DNA of 64,000 nt from Lysinibacillus sp. SGAir0095 (GTDB lineage Bacteria; Bacillota; Bacilli; Bacillales_A; Planococcaceae): the NCBI RefSeq assembly GCF_005491425.1, contig NZ_CP028083.1:1574001-1638000 (forward strand), given 5' to 3'. Shown one piece after another: positions 35,343 through 44,778 of the stretch (its first letter is position 1; every line of letters starts with the position of its first letter). The translations under genes were made by a program, and so were the position numbers. Under the pieces are notes generated by a model. The model made no database searches, was not told where the DNA came from, and saw only the letters and a program-made list of their open reading frames with translations.

Positions 35343-36386
35343 TTGATTTTCCAACAGATTCTTATACAAATATTCCACAAATTTAACCAAGAACGTACAA
35401 TATCCGCACCGTTTCATCTACTTAGAGGGAAACGTTCAGGTCAAACCATGCAGGATGTTGGAATTTATCAATTACATAACTATTTTGGAATACTGCCAAA
35501 ATTATCAAGATATAAGTATGATGATGAAGTCTCGGCATTAATCGAAGAACAATTGCTCATTGTTAAAGAAGATGGATTTTATGAATTAACGAGAAAAGCA
35601 CACGAACTGCTAACAGACGTTCAGAGCTTTCCATTTGATGGCTGGCATTATCGAGGAAATGAGCATGTATTCTTTGCTAGGCTATCACTAGTTATCCAGT
35701 CACTATCCCATCATCTAGCAGGAGAGATGTCTTTTATTCCGCTTCAAAAAGACGAACAGGTTCAGCAATGGGTAAAAAATTTCCTACGAACTAATCAATA
35801 TCAGGATGGACTATTGCAGCAAAGTTTATTAGAGGAAATTGTGAATAGTCTTGAAAAAACAGCTTTAGAAGAGCAAGCAAAAAATACGCTTATTCTTCGT
35901 TTATCGGGTTATAATATGGCTGGACTAACTTGGCAACAAATTAGTTTTCAAGAAGATATGAAAGAAATGGATTTACAATTGATTTATATTTTTTCGTTAC
36001 ATAATTGGTTAAGCGAGATTTTACTTCAAAGCGAAGAATACCCATTGTTATTTCAATTGGTTGAGAATATCCGAATCAAAAATCCTTTAACTGGGTCTGC
36101 TTATCAGTCGGCAGAGCTTTTTAATAACGGCTATTCGATTGAACAGATAAGCAGAATTCGTGGATTGAAAATGAGTACAATAGAAGATCATATTGTGGAA
36201 TTAGCTATGAACGAACCGCAATTCAAAGTCCATCAATTTGTCTCTAATGAGGATATAAAAGCTGTTCTGACAGCAATAGATGATTATAGTACACGTAAAT
36301 TGAAGGTTTTGCACGAGGTTCTACCTCATCTTTCTTATTTTCAATTAAGACTGGTACTTGCAAGAGGTGAGCATGTTGAAGCTTGA
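35343..36386 (+). CDS. ypbB: YpbB-type helicase-associated HTH protein
   Basis: The 347-residue protein is the conserved partner gene of recQ/recS in Bacillales. It has an N-terminal region (HLLRGKRSGQTMQDVGIYQLHNYFGILPKL) and a C-terminal helicase-associated helix-turn-helix (YSIEQISRIRGLKMSTIEDHIVELA). It probably assists RecQ on DNA, but its role is not established. TTG 35343 is chosen since GGAGG is spaced well. TTG 35337 is too close. It overlaps recQ by 14 bases. Confidence 0.85.
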   Translation: MIFQQILIQIFHKFNQERTISAPFHLLRGKRSGQTMQDVGIYQLHNYFGILPKLSRYKYDDEVSALIEEQLLIVKEDGFYELTRKAHELLTDVQSFPFDGWHYRGNEHVFFARLSLVIQSLSHHLAGEMSFIPLQKDEQVQQWVKNFLRTNQYQDGLLQQSLLEEIVNSLEKTALEEQAKNTLILRLSGYNMAGLTWQQISFQEDMKEMDLQLIYIFSLHNWLSEILLQSEEYPLLFQLVENIRIKNPLTGSAYQSAELFNNGYSIEQISRIRGLKMSTIEDHIVELAMNEPQFKVHQFVSNEDIKAVLTAIDDYSTRKLKVLHEVLPHLSYFQLRLVLARGEHVEA

Positions 36387-37821
36387 AGAAATCCTTAAAA
36401 AATATTTCGGTTATTCTGATTTTCGACCTGGTCAAAAAGAAGTGATTGAAAGGGTGCTTGTTGGTCAAGACGTGATTGCGTTACTCCCTACTGGAATGGG
36501 AAAATCCCTTTGCTATCAGCTTCCAGGGTATATTTTTAATAAGCCTGTTTTGATTATCTCACCATTACTTTCTTTAATGCAGGACCAAGTGGATCAAATG
36601 AAGCAATTTAAAGAAAAGCGTGTTGTGGCACTCAATTCATTTTTAAATCCAACACAAAAAAGGGCGACAATTCAATATTTACATGACTACCGATTTATTT
36701 TCATTTCTCCTGAGATGCTACTTCAAGAGCAAGTTCAACAAAAATTGAATTCGATGGAGCTTTCTTTAATAGTAGTCGATGAAGCTCATTGTATATCACA
36801 GTGGGGTTTTGATTTTAGACCAGATTATTTACGGATTGGACAAGCAATTGGGAGAGGAAATCGCCCTCCGATATTGGCTTTATCTGCAACAGCAACGGAA
36901 AAAGTGATTGGTGATATTGAAAGCTATTTGAATATGAACAAGCCATATAAATTTATTCATTCCGTAGATCGATCGAATATTCGCCTTGGTAAACAACAAT
37001 TTCAAGGTAGAGAAGATAAAATTGATTGGATACTCGATCATGTAACGAAATCAGCAGGACCAGGAATCATTTACACGCAGTCCCGGTCAAAAACAGAAAG
37101 TCTTAGTCAAAGATTGCTTCAATCAGGAATAGCTAGTGCTGCTTATCATGGGGGTATGGACCCGTTGGATAGACAATTTATACAGCAGCAGTTCATCGAT
37201 GGAGCTCTTGAGTGGATCGTTGCAACGAACGCTTTTGGGATGGGTGTACATAAGCAAAATGTTCGTCAGGTAATCCACGAATCTATCCCGTCAAATATGG
37301 CCAATTACATGCAGGAAATTGGTCGTGCTGGAAGAGATGGAAAAGATTCGCTTGCCATTTTGTTATATGCAGAGGGTGATGAAGAACTTGCAAAATATGT
37401 CGGAATTGATGATTATCCAGTAGATGCCCATGTTGATAGCTATGTGAATTATCGGCTAAAGAATGAACTGCCAACCTCAATGATTCATAATGGAGAAATT
37501 TCGGAAACAGCTTTTCGTGTGTTGGATTACTGGATGCACCAGCTTCAGCCGGCTGAGGTTAAACAGCGATTAAATTCTATGAAATATGAGAAAATGAGAG
37601 CTGTTGAAGAAGTAAAGGAATTAGTGGATACAACTGAATGCGTAAGGGAAAAACTTGTGGGCTATTTTGGTCAAACACTAGAAAGAACACCCGATGATTG
37701 TTGTCAGTGCTGTGGTTTAGACTATAAAAATATCATTTCAAAGCGTGAAATTGAAAATACAACTCTTATAGAATGGAATTGGAAGAAAAGAATCGAGAAG
37801 TTACTGTTGGGGAGTTCTTAA
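36373..37821 (+). CDS. recQ: RecQ-family ATP-dependent DNA helicase (RecS-like)
   Basis: The 482-residue helicase has Walker A LPTGMGKSLCYQLP, the DEAH-type box VVDEAHCISQWGFDFRPDY, motif VI-like QEIGRAGRDGK, and a short RecQ zinc region with CVREKLVGYFG and CCQCCG. There is no HRDC domain, so this is the short RecS (YpbC) form of about 490 residues. RecQ helicases unwind 3'-5' in recombination and fork repair. ATG 36373 follows AGAGGTG. Confidence 0.93.
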   Translation: MLKLEEILKKYFGYSDFRPGQKEVIERVLVGQDVIALLPTGMGKSLCYQLPGYIFNKPVLIISPLLSLMQDQVDQMKQFKEKRVVALNSFLNPTQKRATIQYLHDYRFIFISPEMLLQEQVQQKLNSMELSLIVVDEAHCISQWGFDFRPDYLRIGQAIGRGNRPPILALSATATEKVIGDIESYLNMNKPYKFIHSVDRSNIRLGKQQFQGREDKIDWILDHVTKSAGPGIIYTQSRSKTESLSQRLLQSGIASAAYHGGMDPLDRQFIQQQFIDGALEWIVATNAFGMGVHKQNVRQVIHESIPSNMANYMQEIGRAGRDGKDSLAILLYAEGDEELAKYVGIDDYPVDAHVDSYVNYRLKNELPTSMIHNGEISETAFRVLDYWMHQLQPAEVKQRLNSMKYEKMRAVEEVKELVDTTECVREKLVGYFGQTLERTPDDCCQCCGLDYKNIISKREIENTTLIEWNWKKRIEKLLLGSS

Positions 37822-37980
37822 ATTTTAATAGAAAAGCTTTCAGTATATCGAATAGAATTCCATATTCTGTTGATTTTATTAATTAATCGACATAAAACTC
37901 TTAAAATTTCCAATCCTATCATTTACTTTTTAGAGAAATTTCGTCATAATTAGAGAAAGATAGTGTTGGAGGTGGTACTC

Positions 37981-38622
37981 ATGAGTAATGGAGATTACAG
38001 AGAGAAAATTGAAGAGCATCGTCAATCAATTGAATTAGAAGAACAACAAGGCTCTAGAATGTCACGCTCACGTCAAATAGGTAAAAAGAAAAAGAAAAAT
38101 AGAAAAAATCCATTATTAAATATTCTTTTATTTGTACTGCTTGGGATACCTTTTTCGTTATTAATTTATGTCTCATTCTTCTATAATCCAACAGTGACTG
38201 AAACAGCAGAAGTCGAAGAGAATGGTTCGGTAGTAGAGGTTCAGAAGAATAATACGGTCTCTTCTAGTGGTAAACAAAAAGAAGAACCTATAATAGAAGA
38301 AACTGATAGTGAAACTGCAACGAATAGTGAAGTAAGTACTGAAGATAAAAATGACGAAGAAACGCAAGCCGAAATAGAAGCAGCAAAAAAAGCGGAGCAA
38401 GCTAAGCTTGAAGAACAAGAGAAACTTGCTAAGCAACAAGAAGAGCAAAAACTAAAGGACCAACAGGCTAGTAGTAAAACGCACACGGTGCAAGCAAACG
38501 AAAACTTATTCCGTATTGCGTTGAAGTATTACAATGATGCAAGTGGTGTAGACAAAATTAGGGAAGCTAATAACTTATCATCAAACAGCATTTCTGTTGG
38601 ACAAACACTAATCATCCCATAA
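37981..38622 (+). CDS. ypbE: LysM-domain membrane protein (YpbE-like)
   Basis: The 213-residue protein has a charged cytoplasmic start, one membrane helix (about 43-63, LLNILLFVLLGIPFSLLIYVS), a Glu/Lys/Gln-rich coiled stretch (about 100-165) and a C-terminal LysM domain (HTVQANENLFRIALKYY through SISVGQTLIIP). LysM binds peptidoglycan. The topology places it outside. ATG 37981 follows GGAGGTGG. Confidence 0.85.
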   Translation: MSNGDYREKIEEHRQSIELEEQQGSRMSRSRQIGKKKKKNRKNPLLNILLFVLLGIPFSLLIYVSFFYNPTVTETAEVEENGSVVEVQKNNTVSSSGKQKEEPIIEETDSETATNSEVSTEDKNDEETQAEIEAAKKAEQAKLEEQEKLAKQQEEQKLKDQQASSKTHTVQANENLFRIALKYYNDASGVDKIREANNLSSNSISVGQTLIIP

Positions 38623-38649
38623 CATGAGCAAAAAATTAATTCTAGAGTA

Positions 38650-38692
38650 GACTAAATGGAAGGTGTAAACCGTTCCTTTAGTCTTTTTTTTC
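38650..38692 (+). terminator. Terminator after ypbE
   Basis: GACTAAATGGAA (38650-38661) pairs with TTCCTTTAGTC (38673-38683) and is followed by TTTTTTTT. Confidence 0.85.
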
Positions 38693-38841
38693 TTAGTGAA
38701 ATTAATGATGTTGGTATATAAGATATTTTACTGGTGGAATATGATAAAATATTGTGGAGAAAAATCAATAGATGCTGATGTCACAACGATTTCTTCATTT
38801 TAAATTCAGTGATTTGTTCTTTGAAGAAAGGGGGAGCTCGA

Positions 38842-39624
38842 GTGTTTGAGCTATTCATTATTGTGTTTGTCATTTTACTTGGATTTTTACTTTTTATGCT
38901 CAAGCAGGCTTCAGAAAACAATGTTCTGTACCATGATGTTCCCATAGATGGGGAGAGGGAACGGGCAACTCTATTTTTCATTTCAGACGTTCATTTAAGA
39001 AAAATCAGTAAAAAAATGATCCACGACATAGATGGAAAAATCGATGCGGTCATTATTGGTGGAGATTTTTGTGACAAACGTACACCGATTTCTCGAATTT
39101 ATGACAATATTAAGCTGCTGCAAAAATTAGGGCCAGTTTATTTTGTATGGGGGAATAATGACCGGGAAGTTGGCGAGTCAAAATTACGGGGAATTTTCAA
39201 AGAAACGAATGTAACAATCATAGAAAATGATGCCACATTGATTCCAAATCTTAGAAATCGGTGTTACTTAAGTGCCATCGATGATACATCCTCAAAAAAT
39301 GTTCAGTACGAACAAGCTTTTGAAAAATCTAGAGAAGGAGATCATGTTATTTTTATCTCCCATAATCCAGAAGTTTTTCCATCTGTACGTCAGAGATATC
39401 ACGCGGATCTGATGATGGGCGGACATTTGCATGGTGGGCAAATTCGATTTGGACCTTACGGGATTCATCCACATGGGTCGTTCTCTATGAGGGAAGCCGT
39501 AGCCACACTTATTAGTAATGGCTATGGAACAACGATGCTTCCTTTAAGATTTGGAGCAAAGCCGCAATGTCATGTCATTCATTTGCATTTTAAAAGAAAA
39601 ATAGCCAAAACAACAAATAAATAA
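38842..39624 (+). CDS. ypbG: Membrane-anchored metallophosphoesterase (YpbG-like)
   Basis: The 260-residue protein has an N-terminal membrane helix (about 3-22) and a calcineurin-like phosphoesterase fold. The metal motifs are FISDVHL, GGDFCD, WGNNDRE, ISHNPE and GGHLHGGQ. It belongs with B. subtilis YpbG (259 residues). The substrate is unknown. GTG 38842 is preferred because AAAGGGGG is seven bases before it. Confidence 0.88.
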   Translation: MFELFIIVFVILLGFLLFMLKQASENNVLYHDVPIDGERERATLFFISDVHLRKISKKMIHDIDGKIDAVIIGGDFCDKRTPISRIYDNIKLLQKLGPVYFVWGNNDREVGESKLRGIFKETNVTIIENDATLIPNLRNRCYLSAIDDTSSKNVQYEQAFEKSREGDHVIFISHNPEVFPSVRQRYHADLMMGGHLHGGQIRFGPYGIHPHGSFSMREAVATLISNGYGTTMLPLRFGAKPQCHVIHLHFKRKIAKTTNK

Positions 39625-39731
39625 TAGCAGTATACTAATAATAGGATTATTATTGTTAGCAATAAATTTGCTAGCGGATGAATCACTTTTCTATTTGTGA
39701 TGAGTGAGGTTTTCTAAAGGAGATGTAAGTT

Positions 39732-40700
39732 ATGCAAAATGTTGATGCCATCATCGTAGGGGGAGGTCCTTGTGGATTATCTGCTGCGATTGAATTAACG
39801 AATATTGGTTTAAAACCGATTGTGATTGAAAAAGGGAATATTGTAAATGCGATATATAATTATCCCACCCATCAAACTTTTTTTAGTTCAAGTGAAAAAT
39901 TATCCATTGGGGATGTTCCATTTCTTATAGAAGAACGTAAACCACGTAGAAATCAAGCGCTTGTTTATTACCGTGAAGTAGTGAACATGAAGAATATTCA
40001 GGTGAACCGTTTTGAAAAGGTAGAGTCTGTTGAAAAAGACTCAAAGGGTTGTTTTACTGTAAAGACTAATAAAGAAGTTTATGAAACACCTTATGTTATA
40101 CTGGCAACAGGTTATTATGATCAACCGAACTATATGAATATACCGGGCGAGGATTTGCCAAAGGTCCATCATTATTTTAAAGAAGCACACCCATACTTTG
40201 ATACAGATGTGTTAGTAATTGGTGGTAAGAACTCAGCAGTCGATGCGGCTCTGGAACTACATAAAGCAAAAGCTCGTATTACTGTCGCTTACCGTGGCAG
40301 CGACTATTCTCCATCGGTAAAACCGTGGATTTTACCTGAATTTGCTTCTCTAGTAAAAAATGAAGAAATTACCATGCATTTTAAGACGTCTGTTAAAGAA
40401 ATTCGGGAAAATGAAGTCGTTTTAATGGTGGACGGACAAGAAAAAGTGATTGCAAATGATTTTGTATTTGCTATGACAGGCTATCACCCAGATCATCAGT
40501 TTATTCGTGAAATAGGTGTAAACATTGACGATGAAACTGGAAGACCATTTTATAATCCAGAAACTATGGAAACAAATGTAGAAAATCTCTTTATAGCGGG
40601 CGTATTAGCTGCAGGTAATAATGCCAACGAGATTTTTATTGAAAACGGAAGATTCCATGGTGGTTTTATTGCGAAGCATATAATATCAACGAAAAATTAA
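39732..40700 (+). CDS. ypdA: Bacillithiol disulfide reductase YpdA
   Basis: YpdA is a flavoprotein that recycles oxidised bacillithiol with NADPH. It has the FAD motif GGGPCGLSAAIEL at the start and the NADPH motif VIGGKNSAVDAALEL in the middle. The cysteine in GGGPCG is the YpdA-typical active cysteine. It has 322 residues, against about 325 in the family. In B. subtilis it lies beside gudB, which is not seen here. Confidence 0.93.
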   Translation: MQNVDAIIVGGGPCGLSAAIELTNIGLKPIVIEKGNIVNAIYNYPTHQTFFSSSEKLSIGDVPFLIEERKPRRNQALVYYREVVNMKNIQVNRFEKVESVEKDSKGCFTVKTNKEVYETPYVILATGYYDQPNYMNIPGEDLPKVHHYFKEAHPYFDTDVLVIGGKNSAVDAALELHKAKARITVAYRGSDYSPSVKPWILPEFASLVKNEEITMHFKTSVKEIRENEVVLMVDGQEKVIANDFVFAMTGYHPDHQFIREIGVNIDDETGRPFYNPETMETNVENLFIAGVLAAGNNANEIFIENGRFHGGFIAKHIISTKN

Positions 40701-40717
40701 ATAGTTCATCTAATCTA

Positions 40718-40765
40718 AACAATGAAAACAAGGCAGAAAATTGCTTTAATTTCATTGTTTTTTTT
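40718..40765 (+). terminator. Terminator after ypdA
   Basis: AACAATGAAA (40718-40727) and TTTCATTGTT (40750-40759) form a 10-bp stem followed by a T run. Confidence 0.82.
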
Positions 40766-41062
40766 ATTCCCAAATAGGTTGGAAACAAAGTCACTACGAA
40801 AACGAATGTGATGATAATTAGCCAATTTTGATGAAATTGTAATATTTTATTGAAAAGTTTTTTCTGTTCTAGTTCATATTTCAGTATAGTATATCTCTTC
40901 TTCTTTATTTTCTAGTTAATTATATTATGGATAATATCTTGGATTGATTAATCTTCATGGAATAAGTGAATTTAGCTGTGAATGAGGCTAGTAGTATTTT
41001 TCTTTATAAAATAAATGGAATTGGCTAGCTGAAAATTTTATGCCATCTTATATAAAGTAAAT

Positions 41063-41072
41063 TTGTATACAA
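41063..41072. promoter_or_regulatory. TTGTATACAA palindrome, possible GntR-type operator
   Basis: This perfect 10-bp palindrome carries the GT-AC pattern common to HutC-type GntR operators. It lies about 47 bases upstream of the -35 at 41119. The island encodes a GntR/UTRA regulator (49458-50213). Binding is inferred only. Confidence 0.35.
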
Positions 41073-41118
41073 TTTTATTATCATTAATTTTGTTTATTCA
41101 AAAAATTCAAAAACATAA

Positions 41119-41147
41119 TTGACTTTGGTATAACAATATTATAATAT
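41119..41147 (+). promoter_or_regulatory. Sigma-A promoter of the catabolic island's first unit
   Basis: TTGACT (41119-41124), a 17-base spacer, and TAATAT (41142-41147). Transcription would start near 41154, giving a leader of about 228 bases before ATG 41382. Confidence 0.65.
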
Positions 41148-41381
41148 TTCATTACATCGAAAGTGTTTGCACAAAGTAGCGTTTTTGTTATATAAAACAG
41201 TAAAATAATTCAGTTTCGACAAAAGAGCGTGTTTGATAATGATCCTAATCTTTCTGATGAAAGTATGAAAAGTGAAAATTCCAACAACACAAAATGACAA
41301 AATGATTAATTTTTTACTCATTTATATAACAAGATTATGAGAGTAAAACTATTAAGCTATTAAATGATAGGAGGTAGTACA

Positions 41382-42437
41382 ATGCAAGAAAATGTAAAAA
41401 ATGCAGGTGTTGCTCTTACTGTTCTTGGTCCAGTACCAGCTCAAGAATTAGGGATTGTGCTAATTCATGAATCCCTACTTTCTGTATATCCGGGTGCACA
41501 GTTTGCTCCAGAAATCATTATGGATAAAAGTGAGATTTTTGAAATTCTAAAACGACAATTAATCGACTATCGCAGAATTGGTGGAAAAACGATAGTGGAA
41601 CAAAGTGGTATGTTCCATGGACGTGATGTAGAACTATACCGGACACTTTCAAGAACTACTGGTGTACATATTATTGCTTCAACTGGCTTAGGACCTGAGT
41701 CTATGTTAGGTGGATACTTTATGACCCCACAAAAAAATCCGCCGACTCCTTGGTCTAGTGAGCAGTTTTCTGGATTGTTTACTAAAGAAGTAACGGAAGG
41801 GATTGTTATACCTCGTGTTGAGCGATCAAGTTCAGCTGGTCTTGTGACTTCAATTGCAACTAAAACAGGGATTACACAAGTAGAAACTGGACTTTTCCGA
41901 GGGTCAGCACAAACAGCACTGGCAACAGGAGTACCTGTATCTGTTCAATACGGTTCAGATGCAGTTAGCGAGTTGGAGATTTTATTGGCTGAAGGAATAG
42001 CACCTGATCGTGTAGTGATAGGTGGATTAGACCGCATAGAAGCAGTAGAAAATAATGTGATTTTAGATATTGCAGAGCGTGAAGTCTATGTGGCAATCGA
42101 CCATGTTGGATGGTCAACAAATGATGGCTTTATAAATGATGCAGATCGTGTGAATTTAATAGTTGATTTATTTGCATCAGGTCACGGAGAACGTGTATTA
42201 ATTTCTAGCAGCCATGTTGGGGTAGCAAAGGGTCATGAAGCGAAAAATATCGGTTTCGACTACATGTTCACTACATTTGTACCGATGTTGCGTAAAGCAG
42301 GAGTAACTGAGGAGCAAATTCGTCAGTTGCTTGAATTGAACCCACAAAAGGTGTTAACAGTTGATGCCGATGTAGAACAAAAGATTTCTGGCTGGAACTA
42401 TGATTGGAATCATTTATACCATCCTGTAACTTATTAA
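41382..42437 (+). CDS. Phosphotriesterase-fold protein lacking most metal ligands
   Basis: The 351-residue protein is a paralogue of the next gene (VLGPVPAQELGI, GGKTIVEQSGMFHGRDVELYRTL, RTTGVHI). Phosphotriesterases use six ligands: HxH, a carboxylated Lys, two His and an Asp. By alignment to its neighbour, only His29 of the first motif remains. The motif reads His-Glu-Ser, the Lys site reads Thr, and the two later His sites read Gln and Gly. The Asp site reads Ser. It is probably not a zinc hydrolase, and might be a pseudoenzyme or subunit partner. ATG 41382 follows AGGAGGT. Confidence 0.85.
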   Translation: MQENVKNAGVALTVLGPVPAQELGIVLIHESLLSVYPGAQFAPEIIMDKSEIFEILKRQLIDYRRIGGKTIVEQSGMFHGRDVELYRTLSRTTGVHIIASTGLGPESMLGGYFMTPQKNPPTPWSSEQFSGLFTKEVTEGIVIPRVERSSSAGLVTSIATKTGITQVETGLFRGSAQTALATGVPVSVQYGSDAVSELEILLAEGIAPDRVVIGGLDRIEAVENNVILDIAEREVYVAIDHVGWSTNDGFINDADRVNLIVDLFASGHGERVLISSSHVGVAKGHEAKNIGFDYMFTTFVPMLRKAGVTEEQIRQLLELNPQKVLTVDADVEQKISGWNYDWNHLYHPVTY

Positions 42438-42527
42438 CATTGAATGTAAATTGAATTTTGGCATAGAGCCTATAACTTTTAATGATTTTAAAAGACTTAA
42501 AAAGAGTAAAAGTAAGGAGTGAAAAAG

Positions 42528-43517
42528 ATGGGGAAAGTGAATACAGTATTAGGACCGATACCAACAGAAGATTTGGGGATTACAGCAATGCACGAGCATA
42601 TTGGATTTGGATTACCGGGTTGTGATTTAGATACACAATGGTGGAAAAAACCTGAAGAAGCGTTTGAGGTGACATTACAAAAGCTGCGTCGTTTCCGTGA
42701 GCATGGCGGAAAAACTTTTGTAGACTGTACGGGAATTGGAAATGGCCGTGATGTAGAATATTTCCAGGTACTTTCGCGAAGAACGGGCGTCCATATTGTA
42801 GCTGTTACTGGATTTGTAGCAGCTGACTCAGCATTGCCTTATTTCAGAAATAAATCTATCGAATATTTGACAGATTTATTTGTGCATGAAATTACGGTTG
42901 GTATTGACGGGACAGACGCGAAAGCCGGCGCTATTAAAGTTGGTGTTAGCCGTGGTGGAAAATTAAATGAGCTTGATAAGAAAATCTATCGTGCAGCTGC
43001 AAGGGCCTCATTAAAAACAGGCGCGCCTATTATTACCCATTTATGTGTTGATGCAGATACTGCCATTGAAATTTTCGAAGAAGAAGGCCTACCGTTAGAG
43101 CGAATCCTATTTGGCCACGCTGACGATGGTGGGTATCTTGATGAAAAACGTGATTCGAAAATTGCTCAGCTAGGTGGTTATGTTGGATTCGACACAATTG
43201 GCTATGACAGTGAGGTAGAAGGTGCCCCCTATTGGTCTCGTCCACGACAAGATCGTGTTGAGCATTTTCTGCGGTTCCTAGATAAAGGATATTTAGATCG
43301 AGCGGTTATCTCTGCGGATGCAAACTGTTGTGCACTAGGATGGCCAGGTTTAAAAGGACACACTGTAAATTATCTCTTCGAAGAGTTTATTCCGGATTTG
43401 CGTAAAGCAGGTGTTGGTGAAGAAGTATTTGAGCAGCTTTTGATTCACACTCCTGCTAATATCTTGACATTGCAAGAACCAAGAGAGGTTCACTCCAAAT
43501 TATCAGCAATTAAATAA
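42528..43517 (+). CDS. Phosphotriesterase/lactonase family amidohydrolase
   Basis: The 329-residue TIM-barrel hydrolase has all binuclear metal ligands: His22 and His24 in MHEHI, Lys137 in AIKVG, His171 in IITHL, His197 in LFGHAD and Asp264 in SADANC. Family members hydrolyse lactones, phosphotriesters or esters. In a catabolic cluster a lactonase step is most likely. ATG 42528 is chosen over GTG 42519 by the AAGGAG spacing. It lies 90 bases after its ligand-free paralogue. Confidence 0.9.
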   Translation: MGKVNTVLGPIPTEDLGITAMHEHIGFGLPGCDLDTQWWKKPEEAFEVTLQKLRRFREHGGKTFVDCTGIGNGRDVEYFQVLSRRTGVHIVAVTGFVAADSALPYFRNKSIEYLTDLFVHEITVGIDGTDAKAGAIKVGVSRGGKLNELDKKIYRAAARASLKTGAPIITHLCVDADTAIEIFEEEGLPLERILFGHADDGGYLDEKRDSKIAQLGGYVGFDTIGYDSEVEGAPYWSRPRQDRVEHFLRFLDKGYLDRAVISADANCCALGWPGLKGHTVNYLFEEFIPDLRKAGVGEEVFEQLLIHTPANILTLQEPREVHSKLSAIK

Positions 43518-43611
43518 TGTACATGTAGACTTCAGAATCTAGAAATCTACAATCATATTCAAAATTTTATAGCTTGTTCCTCAAAGAATTCAGAAAGTGG
43601 GTTAGAAAGTC

Positions 43612-44775
43612 ATGAGTATTAAAGGAGCAGCTTATATTGCTGGAGCATTTGAGCATCCACTCCGCAAGGCACCAAACTCATCCGTTGCTGCTTTACATGC
43701 AGAATGTGCTAGAGGTGCATTAGATGATGCTGGATTAACTTTTGCAGATGTAGACGGTTATTTCTGTGCTGGCGACGCACCGGGTGGAGTGTTGTCAATG
43801 GTTGAATACCTTGGTCTTAAGGTACGTCATATTGATGGTACTGATATAGGGGGAGCTTCTTATATTGCCCATGTTTCTCATGCTGCAGAAGCGATTGCAG
43901 CAGGCAAGTGCAAGGTTGCTTTAATCACGATGGCAGGTCGCCCACGTTCAGAAGGGCGTAGTGGCTTGAAACAGAAAATTATTGGGGCTAATGTACCGGA
44001 TACACCATTTGAGCTACCGTATGGACCGACTGCGGTTAACGAATATGCTATGGCAGCAATGCGTCATATGCATGAATTTGGTACAACAAGTGAGCAATTG
44101 GCTTGGGTCAAAGTTGCAGCATCCCACCATGCCCAATATAATCCGAATGCAATGCTAAGGGATGTGGTTACGGTTGAGGAGGTTCTTGCATCACCGATGA
44201 TTGCCGATCCATTGCATCGATTAGATTGCTGTGTAGTAAGTGATGGAGGAGGAGCCCTGGTTGTTGTCCATCCTGATATTGCAAAAGCTTTAAATCGTCC
44301 ACTTGTTCGTGTGATGGGGGCTGGTGAAGCACCTAAAGGCTTGCAGGGTGGTAAAACAAATCTTACATATTCGGGGGCTGTTTGGTCAGGACCGCAAGCT
44401 TTCGAAGAAGCGAGAGTTACACCTCATGATATTAAATATGCTTCAATTTATGACAGTTTTACCATTACAGTGTTAATGCAGCTGGAAGACCTAGGATTTT
44501 GTGCAAAAGGTGAAGGCGGTAAATTCGTTTCTGACGGGAACCTTATTTCAGGTGTTGGCAAATTACCGATAAATACAGATGGTGGGGGTCTAAATAATAA
44601 TCATCCAGCCAGTCGTGGAGGGATTGTAAAGGTGATTGAGGCAGTACGTCAATTGCGTGGTGAGGCATATCCACAAGTTCAGGTGAAAAATTGTGATCTT
44701 GCATTAGTGCATGGGACTGGAGGCGGTCTTGCAAGCCGTCATGGTAGTGCCACACTTATCTTAGAAAGGGTGTAA
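43612..44775 (+). CDS. Thiolase-like protein (SCP-x/DitF type) without catalytic cysteine
   Basis: The 387-residue protein has the thiolase fold (ALDDAGLTFADVDGYF, HIDGTDIGGASYIAHV, NNNHPASRGG). Where thiolases carry the nucleophilic Cys it has Asp-Ile-Gly-Gly (about 78-81), and the second Cys near the C terminus is also missing, while the central His is kept. Such proteins, paired with DUF35 partners, can be retro-aldolases (Ltp2-ChsH2 in steroid degradation) or acyltransferases. A DUF35 gene follows after three bases, so I infer a two-subunit lyase or acyl-transfer complex. Confidence 0.85.
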   Translation: MSIKGAAYIAGAFEHPLRKAPNSSVAALHAECARGALDDAGLTFADVDGYFCAGDAPGGVLSMVEYLGLKVRHIDGTDIGGASYIAHVSHAAEAIAAGKCKVALITMAGRPRSEGRSGLKQKIIGANVPDTPFELPYGPTAVNEYAMAAMRHMHEFGTTSEQLAWVKVAASHHAQYNPNAMLRDVVTVEEVLASPMIADPLHRLDCCVVSDGGGALVVVHPDIAKALNRPLVRVMGAGEAPKGLQGGKTNLTYSGAVWSGPQAFEEARVTPHDIKYASIYDSFTITVLMQLEDLGFCAKGEGGKFVSDGNLISGVGKLPINTDGGGLNNNHPASRGGIVKVIEAVRQLRGEAYPQVQVKNCDLALVHGTGGGLASRHGSATLILERV

Positions 44776-44778
44776 ATC

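Larger units (their letters stand above)
40766..41381 (+). other. Long non-coding leader region of the catabolic island
   Basis: The region is about 616 AT-rich bases without a credible gene (a 60-residue minus-strand frame at 41139-41321 looks like chance). It holds the palindrome TTGTATACAA (41063-41072), a sigma-A promoter (41119-41147), and a 12-bp inverted pair TTGTTATATAAA (41185-41196) and TTTATATAACAA (41321-41332) enclosing 124 bases of the 5' leader. Confidence 0.6.

Noticed and set aside
41139-41321. 60-codon minus-strand frame in the leader of the catabolic island
   Set aside because: No ribosome binding site, AT-rich composition and no recognisable domain. It overlaps a good promoter on the other strand.
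41382-42437. Active phosphotriesterase
   Set aside because: Five of the six metal ligand positions are replaced when aligned to the next gene.
43612-44775. Ordinary acetyl-CoA acetyltransferase
   Set aside because: Both thiolase cysteines are absent, so a plain beta-ketothiolase is unlikely although automatic annotation may say so.
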